Shown here: piece after piece, positions 26,001 to 38,000 of the stretch
How the letters are laid out: the number at the start of each line of letters is the position of its first letter
Position numbering within the stretch: the first letter of the stretch is position 1
From: Steromphala cineraria
Taxonomy: Eukaryota > Mollusca > Gastropoda > Trochida > Trochidae
Reading direction: 5' to 3'
Assembly (NCBI GenBank): GCA_916613615.1
Contig: OU744726.1
Coordinates: 19,285,515 to 19,349,514, forward strand
DNA length: 64,000 nucleotides
Translations under genes and position numbers: made by a program
Notes under the pieces: model-generated
Database searches by the model: none
What the model saw: only the letters and a program-made list of their open reading frames with translations
Told to the model about the DNA's origin: nothing

Positions 26001-29000
26001 AGGCCTCCGGACATTTATACATGTGATCATGTCACTCGTGTATCAGGGAGGAAAATCTGATACATCAACTGGCCTGCCTTCTATCTTGAAGTTGGCCTTA
26101 TCATAACACAAGGTTCCTATCTATCGAGGAAAAGATGTTGATGCTTTTCCTGCTATCATCTGAACTTTGAATCTCCTCGCTTACACACACCTTTAATGGC
26201 TAAAATATTGATCAAGTTGCATTAAACTCCAACTCACTCATTTACTTACAACATACTCTTCAGTTTTGTTTTATTTGTTCCAATCTTATCAAAAAATTCA
26301 ACATGTAATCAGTAATCTTTGATAACAATATAGCGGGCTACTCTATATCAGTACAAAAGCTCTGTATCTTCGATTTTCCTGCTTGGTTTATCAATCAGCA
26401 AGGTACAGAGTCAACCCAAGCTGCAACTTCCGTCATTTGATAGTAAAACAGCAAAATCCGACACGAGCAATCGCTCAAAGGGCATCAGTTATCACAACCA
26501 GCAATTCTTTCTGCGGACATCAATACACTGGTCTTGACTCACACAAATCCCTCGACAGTTCTGTCTAATATTCATGTCAATCTAGCAAAGACGTCTTTTT
26601 TGGTAGGAATTCATCTATTTGAGCCAATATCTAACATCAACCTCAAGCAAAGCCGATTGCTGGAACGGTAGTGATGTATTTCTACTGACATCTTATACTC
26701 TTCATAATGCTACTCTGTCTTATTGATTTTTTTTCTCGGAACCGAGTTAACGGCGAGCAATTTTTTGCCCCGTGTCAAATAATATCCTGACATAAATGAC
26801 AAACCATCTCCTAAGTGAGCAGATATGGGAACACATTTGTGACAGGACTTTTATGAAAACTTCCTAAATGTCTGTATGTTTGATGGTCTTCCATCACGTT
26901 CATGGTCTAATATGGATGCTGATGTCAGGGAAATCCCCCATTAATCTGAATTTATGAGAATATCTAAATGCCTACATCAAACATTTATTTCATTAGTTGA
27001 AGAAACAAATGACATTGAGTATAATCAGTATAATGATGAAAGAATCAGTTTTGACAATAATTTGATTGGCAAGTGAAGATTATATATTTGTAGGAAATTC
27101 TACAACATTTTTGTGCATGTGCATGTCAGGGATGCATTGAATAGACTACAACTAATTCAACCCAGGACAGAGAATCCATAAATCGCTACAACTAAATGAT
27201 CATTAACCAATTCTGACAGTATATATGCATTTAAATCAAGGTGGAGTTTTTATGTGTTGAAGTGGACATATTGTAAAACCTACAATTTCAGAAAAAAAAT
27301 GAAAAAGGGTAATCAATACACTTTGTGTTTGAAATTTTTTTCCCAATTTGTAACCATAATTGCTCACAAATTATGACCAGTAGGATAAAACACGTGTCAG
27401 AGGTTTTGCTTTGAAAGTAAGCTCACAGGGTAGGTAAAGCAAGGAGGACCAACTGTGGAGTTCTGAAACAGCATCAATCTGCTTAATTGTCCAATCTTGT
27501 CAAGGTCATTATTGATCATGACAGCATAACCACCTTGTAACAAAGCATGAACATAAGAAACATTTCTTTTTACTGGAACCTTCGAAAATCAATTTCAAGA
27601 GTCAAAGAAGAGTGGTCAAACAAGAGGCTGACTTTGAGAGTTTGATGAACAAAGAAGAAATCCAATAAAAAGAGTCTTGTCTTGGCAGAGAGTAATGTAT
27701 TGAATAAGGTCCATCCAACATTCCACAACTTGGTTTCACGAGCTCCAACATGTTCAGCTTCTTCTTTATTCAAAAAGGAAATAAACTGTCATAACTGAAA
27801 ATATTTCATTATGTGATCAAAGTCTCATTTGGAGGGTCAGAATCGAGGTTGATTATGGGTAGGAGAACATAATTTCATCAACAGATTAGTAGGCTTTACT
27901 CTGGTTACATTTGCTCATTCAGTGAAATTTTTCACCATGAAAATACTGTCAAAATTGAAAATATTTCATTATTGGAACAGAGATTGACTTGAAAAGATAG
28001 AATTGAGGTTGGTAAGACTGCAGGGAGTAGAATGTAAAATTCCATCAATAGATTAGACAGCTTTCCTCTGAGGCACGTCAGCGATAATGAAGTACGACAG
28101 GAAGGTTTGATCTGTGAAGTGACTACAATTATCTGCCCCAGTAGCGCCATAATCTCATCAGTTAATATCTGTTCTGGAACCCACGCGCAAGGAACAGGAA
28201 TACCCATACATATAATTCAGGTCCCGTGACCACTTCTGCTGAAGTTGGTGTGGCAGACGGCCATTGCATGATGTCTGATTGATAACTGAGGAAGACTGAG
28301 TCCATGGACATGCATTAGAGTCTTGATTGAATGCACCATGATTCTGTATTACAGTACTGCAGACTTGAGTTTATGTGATTGGTAGAGTGGACTCAGTCTT
28401 GTACAAATATGCATATAATAACTGTGTAGCCTGGACATTGTGGGTTGACATAATGGTTGAGGAGTTATCCATATCTATGAGACTTCTAGCTCAAAACGAA
28501 GAGATTGAAAACTAAGAACATTATTTGCAGTGTTATGAGTCCTTGGACAAATATTACACTAAATGAATCTCAATGACTAATGATTATATTCAATTCTGCA
28601 GTGGCCTTGAGATTGTGGATTGACATAGTGGTTGAGGAGTTATCCATATCTATGAGACTTCTAGCTCAAAACGAAGAGATTGAAAACTAAGAACATTATT
28701 TGCAGTGTTATCAGTCCTTGGACAAACATTACACTAAATGAATCTCAATGACTAATGATTATATTCAATTCTGCAGTAGCCTTGAGATTGTGGATTGACA
28801 TAGTGGTTGAGGAGTTATCCATATCTATGAGACTTCTAGCTCAAAACAGATGAGATTGAAAACCATGAACATTTACTGCCAATCATTACACTCAATGAAT
28901 GTCATTGAATCATAATTTTATTCAATTCTGCAGTAGCCTTGGTATTGTTTGAATGATCTACACTGTGACCTCTTGCGTCCCATGAATATGTAACCTTGAG

Positions 29001-32000
29001 ATTGATAGAGATAAAGCAGTTGGCTCCAAAATGGCCCACATTAGTTCCATTGTAAATTTCAGTACTTTGTTAGGAAATTCGAATTCTATGGACTTACAAT
29101 TTAAGCTTGCAAAGAGATGTGACACTATGTTGAAGATACTAAGTGAATTCAAGAATCTTTTTGCAAAAACAAGTTGATAGTCCATGGAATTTGTATTTCC
29201 ACATCATTTAAGCTTCTTAACTGCCTCTCAATGAACCGATAGTACTTTACAATGGATTGGTCAACCTATTTAGTTATTTAGTGATTTCATGATTTGTGTA
29301 TGTGTCTGTGCTTAGTCAATATTCAGTTTTATTCGCCGGCATAGAACCAATTAATTTGGCAGTTGAAGAGTTAAACTCAACTGCTTCTCTCTCAAGGCTG
29401 TTTCAAGTCAATTATTCACGCTCGAACTCTGGTCAGAAAGTTCTTGTAAAAGCGACAAAGAGTCTGTCTGTGTGTCCTTCTGAAGATCAAACTGGGTCAG
29501 CTTGACCTTACATTCTTGCTATTGATCTTGTCAATCTGACGCTGATTGGGCTTCGTGCATTGTGTTACATCAATCTCTGTCGGTATTCCGTCATCAAAGG
29601 ATCTACATGCAGCGACATTGATATCTATTAATATGATTACCGTAACAAGGATTCTGAATGAACTAGGCAAAAATAGTTTGACGCTAGGATAAAAACAGAA
29701 AATTTAAGTTTTTATATTACATTACATCAATCTCAGTCTGGTTTCAGTCAACTAAGAATCTTGATGAAGCGATGAAGATATCTATTAATATGATTATGAC
29801 AGACTACGTATAATATACAGAAAAAAGTTTGTTGTTAAAATAAAATGAGTTAATCAGAGTTTTATATTACACTTTATACATCTCTGTCTGCTTTCCATGA
29901 TCAAAAGACCTACATTAGTGATGATGTCAACTAATACAATTAAAAAGGAATAAGAATAAATTTGAAAATTCCTTCCCACTTTTTATGCAAAGTAGCGATG
30001 AATACATTTGGCAATGATTGTACTTTCTACATAACATCAATCTCAATCTGATTTCAGTCATCACAGGGAACACGTCGCTGTAATGCAAAATAATAATATC
30101 TTATAGCAGTGTCTGAAAAAAGTCAAGGCTTTTGATGTGGACTGGAAAATGACATTGATGGAGATTGGTTCTGTATGAGGCATTTCATTATATCCATCCA
30201 ACCATCAGTATATAAAAAGCTAAAATATCTGAACAACACTGATGAGACGTGGTTGTCAAATAGCATCTACCATATATGGCCTGGAAGAATTCTGCAGAAG
30301 TGAAGCAATCCACTGATTATCAGCCTGAATGTGAAGTGATGGGCTAAGGATTTGATTAGCCGTGACAAACAAGTCATCCCCAAAGGACTCCAACTCCGAT
30401 CACCTGTCCAGTCAAAAGCAGCAATATCCATTCTTAAACAAGCCTCCAAGAAGCTCCTGTCTGAGAGAATCCGCCACCATCGCAAGATCAAAGCTACAAC
30501 ATTGTCTACTATCAACGACTACCACACAACCCTCAGCTCCACCCTTGACAAAGAAATGTTCTCCAATCTTAGGAAAGCCCAGACAACAGCTAACAACAAA
30601 CTAGACTCAACAACCAAGACCGCTCATATCAAAAAGCTCCAAGACCTCACTGCTACTTCATCACCACGAGAAAAGATAACCCCTGTCAACCCTAAGACTG
30701 TTGTTAATCTCAGTAAGAAGCAACTTACTTGCCAACAAACTTCTGCTTTAGCCAAAGGACTCAAGTTCTCACCAACACCTCCTCGACTCAACACTGACGT
30801 CTTCATTTCCAACATTGAGAAAGGTCTCCAGCAACTTGCACCAGGTGGTAAAGTGGACTATCTCCGACATCAGATTGCTGACATTCTCCACAAAGCCAAG
30901 CCCCAGAAGCCGAACATCACAAGATCAGACAAAGAGACCATCAAACAACTCAAAGAAGACCCTGACATAGTCATTGCCCCTGCAGATAAAGGAAGAGCAG
31001 CTGTTGTCCTTGATTCAGATCATTTCCACTCCATGGTAGACAACATGCTTCAAGATGAAACCACCTATAAGCTAATGAAGAAAGACCCCACTAAAAAACT
31101 TGAACGAGAACACAAGGCCAACTTGAAAACACTCCGCGATAACTATGAACTCTCAACTGAACTACACCGAAAACTGTCAACCTCACATCCACAGCCACCA
31201 TACGCCAGAGCTACTGTCAAAATCCACAAGAATCCTGTCAAGACCCGCCTTCTAGTCTGCTCCCGAGACACTGTATTCTACAACACTGCCCAACACCTCA
31301 CCCAGATACTTGCCCCACTTGGAAAATCTGCCAACTCCTTCATCACTGACTCCACTGACTTCTGCAGTAAACTGAGAAACATATCCAATCCTGGCCCCAT
31401 CATCAGTTACGACGTAGTTGACCTATCAACCTCACCGCAGCCTGCATAAACTCTACCTACTTCACATGGGGAGATGCCATCTTCGAGCAGATACATGGAC
31501 TTCCTATGGGCTCACCTCTCTCTCCCGTCTTGACAGAAATTTACATGACTGAATTTGAAGAGAAAGCACTAGCCATATCACCTGTGTCACCGCCCTTTTG
31601 GGTTAGAAAGGTAGACGATACCTTTGTGATTCTCAAACCTGAAGATGACCCAGGTACCCTCCTGAACCACCTCAACAACCAACATCCCCGCATCAAGTTC
31701 ACTATGGAGAAAGAAACCAACAACAACCTACCTTTCCTTGACGTCCTCGTCACCAGAACATCAACCAATCAACTTCAAACCAGTGTTTACCGCAAACCCA
31801 CCCATACGGATCAATATGTGAATTATCTCTCTAATCACCCACCAAAAGTGAAATCTGGAATCATCACCACCTTGACAAGAAGAGCCAAAAACATATCCTC
31901 CTCATCCGAAAAACTACAAGACGAACTCCATCACCTCAAACATGTCTTCACCAAACAAAATCAATACCCAAAGGATCTTGTGAAAAAATCCATGACTGCA

Positions 32001-35000
32001 GCATTAAACCCACCACCCAACCGATCTCCTCGACCTGAATCAGCCCCCATGAAAATCGTCATCCCCTACATAGGAAAGCCATCTCACCATATCAGCAGAC
32101 TACTCAAACAACAGGCCGGCATCGACACCATCTTTTCATCATCTCAAAACCTACAGAACCTACTTCATGCCAATGGCAAAAAGCAATCAGCTTCCAACAA
32201 CAACCCAAAAGGAGTTGTTTACAAAATAAACTGCGACTGTGGACATAACTACGTAGGTGAGACATCCAGGCCTATCAACACAAGACTAAAGGAACATCAA
32301 ACATCAGTGAACAACTTGGACAGCAAATCAGCTATATCCGACCACATCAAAGCCAACCCCAATCACCAAATACAATGGTCAGAAACCAAATGCCTTGTTA
32401 CCAATCAACCGGATTACCGACTCCGAAAATTAAGAGAAGCTTTGGAAATCAAAAAGATTCAGCCATCAATTAACCGCGATCAAGGTTATTTCATCCCCTC
32501 AGCCTATGATCTTCTCCTTAATTAATTAACTGTAATCACTCATGTACATCACTGGCCTCTATCAATCAATTAACTGTTATCACTCATGTACAACACTGGC
32601 CTCTATCAATTAAATGTAACGCACTGCATTGTACATTACTGGTTTTCCTACCACTCATCCCTGTTTAATTACATTTACTCTCTTCATTAAGTTGTTGTCA
32701 CTGTGCATTGTATCATTTACTTATATATATGCCCCTAGCTCATTACTCTTCCTCTGCTTGAGAACGACACAAGAATCTGTGTCGAAACGTCGCATACAAT
32801 GAACAAAGAAGTTGTCATCCATATATTCCTCAGCATTATTGTCATCCCAACTTCTAAAATGCCTCTCAAAGAAGGTAAGGATTTGATGTTCGGTGATAAA
32901 ATTGGTACTTTTATTATGTATTCATCTGTAACATCAGAGCAAATTTGACTTATTTCTAAAAATTGTATTTATCATATGTAACCCAAAGATAAGGTAAAGA
33001 ATTTACATTACCTGCCTATCGAGTCATAATCAGGAATACACACAGGAATTAAATTTTTCAAGATAAGTATTTACAGTGGTAAATTTACCTTGAGTCTTGC
33101 ATTAAAAACTCATAAAATTTAGAAAGGACCAATAAAAGTATAAGCTGGGAGTCCTAGGATGCAAATTTCTTTGGTGTCACTATTTGCCTACTTATTAAAG
33201 GACTCATTGCAATCTGGTGGGACTCGAAACGTTTTGTGGTAGAGAGTCCTTGGTCTCATCAGGTTATATCTGTCAATTGATCTAGGCATACAACAAGGGT
33301 AATATCTGTATCTAAGTCAGGGGGATGGTTTGTCATTTAGTCATACAGATCGAAGACAAGGGGTTAAAACGGTTACCATTGGTGTCTTTTCATGTTATAA
33401 ATACAAAGAATTAATCAGATTTCTAATAATCCAGTCTACATCAGGGTTGTCCCAAAGGCAGAACAGTGCATCTACCACCAAACCAATCAGGAATGGAAAA
33501 TGTGGCATTTATGGGAACCCTTAGACAAAATATACACTTGAATTTTTTATTACAGTAATGTTCTGGCTTGTGTGAATATCAAGTATCCTGTAGGCGGGGA
33601 AGAGTCTTCTTGTATTGATTTTCTCCACATCTACTTCTGTGTTATCCTTTTCAAGCCTTTATTTCTAAATATGCAGCAAAAACCTACCCAAGAGATGCAG
33701 TTTTCATAAATATTGAATGAACTATGTGTTTTAGCAAGTGAAAGTTCTGATGGTTTTATTCAATATTGATGACAATAGCATTCAGATCAACGCAACAGGC
33801 TTGTTAGGATGATTTGCATTTAGCACATTTATCTTGCTGTGAATTTAACCTTCTTTAGATTTCCTTGACTTACATTGTAAATTACCGAAGAAAAAAAAAT
33901 AACCTTATCTTACTATTTATTACAAAAGGGGTCTTGCAAAAATTTGCCCACTTTCAAGCTTTCAAAAATTTTAAGAATTATTATACCTTCACCATTGTTG
34001 ACAGTCAAATCTGTTCAAAATTGACAAAATTGACCCCCTTAGTTCATCACTTATGAACAATAATGATCTGACGTTAGCAAAATTATCTCAAAACCAAATT
34101 CTTGTGTACACAGTACACATTGTAGAAAGAATTAATAAACTACAAACAGTGTTGTTCACAGAGGGGTCCTGGGGGAATTTGCCCACCCTTTTTTGCTTTG
34201 TGTGTCTTGAATTTTTGAGACATAGGATACCTCTAACATTGCAAAGGTTCCAACCTGCAATGAATTGGCGAAATGTCCCGCTCTGCTGATACCTAGGAAC
34301 AACACTGTACAAATGAGATGCAGACAGAAGCCAGAGTTCTTGCAAGAACAGACCTACGGAACAAGGTCCCTACACATACCCAAACAAAACATTCGATTTC
34401 AGAACAAACAGCAATGTTTAGGGCAGATGGAGAAACAGACAAATAAACAACAGCCCATTTCAACTACATCTGTTTTCACAGATGAGAAGTCTGGCGCAAG
34501 AGGACCTAGAAACACAATAAGGCAAAAATGGTTGGTCATTCAGAAGTGCCTAATGTGATTAAGAAGGGCATGTAAAGATGAAGTGGTTCGGAATGTCTTA
34601 GGTCAGCTCCCTACAGCTCCCTTGACTGACAGACAGTAACATGGCAGATCTCACAGCTCCTCACACTGCCAGGCTTATCATCCAATAGAGGCCATATTTA
34701 TCTTCCACATCATTGTACTATTCCTTACAAGCAAAAGCTCTTCAGTATGCCTGGCTCCTCCAGTCTGAGATAAGAACACAGGTCAAGAGAAGCTTTGATA
34801 GCCAGTCTCTTAGATTATTCCTTCTATACAATAGGCCTGAAACTGAATCTTGTACCTCAGATAATCAATACATTTTTTTCTTATCACAGACTGTCCTTGA
34901 TTAGATTTTCCCATATGAAGGTGCTACAGCCCATCAATGGTGAGTGTCTGGATTGTACATGTTATTTCACTGTGGAGACTGAATGGCAGTCTTTTCAATT

Positions 35001-38000
35001 GTAAATAGAGTCCTTGCGTTTCTGATCACAGCAAATAAATTTGATCGAGATAGAATTGAAAAGAAAATCTATTTTTGGTTATGATACTCAGAATTGTGTC
35101 TCCAAAGCTGGTTTCATATTTCATGAAATTGAAAATCGCTTGTGCACTGAATGGAATAGCATCTTACTTTCTGGTCCAGATTTTTTAGTGCCAAGCTTAC
35201 TCGGAATAAATCATGTATAATTTACCATGACTATCAATTAATAATAAATGACTTTATTGATATTACAAAATAAGCTGTGACATATTTGCCATATATATGC
35301 ACATGTGCACAAGTTCTCTTATTTGTCCCCTGTAACATCATAAAACAATTAGTTAAGTCACTGTAAATTCACAAGTAAATCCGGCATTTTCAAGTTATAT
35401 CTATAAATTGATTAAATGGCAACAAAGAATTCATACACTTTAAAATGGTTCAAAGGACTTTTAGAAAAGTTGAGTGCTAAACCCTTGCTTACAGTCTAAA
35501 TACAGAAATTCTTATTAGTTCTTAGTAGCTAATATGACACACTTCCTGGTCATAAAAAAAACTTTATAACTTTCAAAACTTATAAATTAGTAATTCTTGT
35601 TATAGCAATTGGCCATTACTATAAATAACTGTACAAAAAGATAATTGATAAGAAACGTGGTGGAAGAAGAGAATATCATCTCATTCCATCTAGAATATAC
35701 ATGTTTTACCTTTTTCATAACAATACTCCCATGCTTGAACCATAGTTTGTGGATTAGTTTTTAACTGTACAAATCTATTTTTCATCAACTACTTTCTAAA
35801 AGGTCTTGATGAAGAAAAAAACGAAAGCATGCTGATAAAGCAACAAATGATGCTCTATTCTCCGGCTAACAAAAAAACCATATGACAGCAGCATGTTAAG
35901 TTTTTTAATCCACGAAATCAGTTGGTCTAAATTGATCTCGATCCTTAGTTCAGAATGCACTGATGCAGATCCAATGAGTGCTGCCACCTGGTGAACATAT
36001 CTGGCTTGTTCCGCTTCAGTGACCATTTGTGACATCTTACAGCATTTAGAAGGTTAAGAAGGATGAAAAAAACAAGAAAGAAAAAGGATTTTTTTTCTCG
36101 AAAAAGCACTTGGGTTTCTCTGAAATCAATGATAAAAAGTTTTAAGTCTTTAAATGCAGTTCCTATCTTGAGTCTTGGTACATCTTTCGAGAGTTTCTTT
36201 TCATTGAATAAGATTCTTACAAATGGTCGGTTGGGGTTGGCCACTTACTGTAAATGGAGGCTTAACCATGGTCTGATAGCTAAACATAATCAGGCCAATC
36301 ATACAAGAAAACAGATTTCAGGATCAGATTGAAGCATTACAAAACTAAGTTTATCAAGGTCAGGTAAGTATCTTTGAAGGAATTCTGATTTTTGTAAATG
36401 TTTCTTAAGTCAGATAAATTGAATTTAACTTATTTTTCTATTTAATTCTTGCCCCTGAAAATAAAAGTCCACATGAATTGATTGCTATCACTGAATCAGC
36501 AAATGGGAAGAAAGGTAACAAACTGTAAGTAATTATCTCAGTTACTCTGATAAACAGGAAGTGGAGTGGCCACATCAAAGGAACAAGACTAAGGTACCAG
36601 TACAAGAAACAAACACATAGCAGGCTCATCTTTCACTTCTTCTTCATCTGAAGGACTAACTCTGTCTTCTTTCAATTTTTGTAGAAAAATTGTGACTGTA
36701 ATTCTTATGTTTACAAATCCAATGAAGATACAATATACTTCTGAGTCATAACCTTGTTTCACTTTGTTTACTAGGATAACACTAGAAGGTTACAAAGATC
36801 ATTCATGATTGGATCAATTTTAAATGTTTTAACTTGAGAGAGAAGTTTCAAAATTACTTAAAAACTAGTCTGTCAGGCAGACACTCAAAAGACAAAAGCC
36901 AAAGTAAGTTCATGGGAAAACAAAATAGCTTGATTTCTGGTAAAGGAATAAATCTCTTCACTATTTCATTCTATTTAATCTTCTTTTTCATATTTGAGAT
37001 TTATTGAACAATTTTTTATTTCAGAGACTAATCGCACAAAATTTCTAAAAAACACTAAATAAATGACTTCTTAAAATCTGAGCATGAAGAATATGCCCTA
37101 TTTCAAGGAATTTGATGATAATCAAGTTGGACTGATAAAAAATTAACACTTTTAAATCAGTTATCTGAAATATCGATACACAATCCAAGATGAAGATACA
37201 TTATCAAGAGCATGTCTATGATATCCAGTCATTCTGCGCCTCTCCCTCTAAATCACTGCTTCATTACATCCCAATCATGTTTGCCCTGCTAACTACATTT
37301 ACATAGAGACATTACGGTCTAGGTACTATCTCACTATCTGCTCCTGTCAATGGAGAAAGTGTGTTAAAGCAATCTGTCTGAGTCACTATTTCAAGATTCT
37401 ATCTCAGGCTATGGAAGGTTAGATGTCTTGACTTTATATTGATACCAGGTTTGAATCTTTCACAGAAGTTTTGTTTTCATTTTGAAATAGTTGAAACAAT
37501 GGTTATCTTTTACTTGAATTAACATTTGTTCTAATGTTCTGATTTTTGTGTAAGTTCAAAATTAGAAATATAAACAAAAAAATAAAATCAATAAATTCAT
37601 CAATATTCATCAACATATCAAATAGTCTGAACTTACAAAATAAGAATTCTGAATTACTTAGATATTATTGCATATAAGTTCATTTCATTTAATCATTTAT
37701 ATCATCTTTTCCTCAGCAATATCATCTATATTTACCAAAAGCTGAAATCAAAAGGCTCAGGGCTAAACTAAGCATATCTTCTTATATCAGTTCAGTACAA
37801 CTCAAATAGTGGAATGATTCAATTTCTCGCAAGAACATCTTACAATGGGAAGCCTACCCGTAAGCACATTCCCTCTAAAAATAGCTTATTAAGCACTTTA
37901 AGATCTTTCCAAGTGAAATCAAAATGTCATTGTATCAGAATTCCTCTAAATTAACCCTTTTTTCCAACATGTCTCCGACACAACAGAGAATCGCTTTTAT

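Larger units (their letters stand above)
30357..32875 (+). mobile_element. Penelope-like retroelement (PLE), 5'-truncated, 12-bp target duplication
   Basis: The flanks carry an identical 12-mer TAAGGATTTGAT at 30345-30356 and 32876-32887. The element starts mid-frame without an ATG, so it is 5'-truncated. Inside are a PLE reverse transcriptase in two broken frames and a C-terminal GIY-YIG endonuclease, followed by a 3' untranslated region of about 350 bp with local repeats (cactcatgtacancactggcc) and a hammerhead-like motif. PLEs insert through an unusual RT-endonuclease mechanism; this copy is defective. It sits in the plus orientation, opposite to the host IgFN3 gene, in its large intron. 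Confidence 0.92.

Noticed and set aside
36063..36332. 89-codon plus frame
   Set aside because: Lysine-rich low-complexity translation of AT-rich DNA, no supporting signal.
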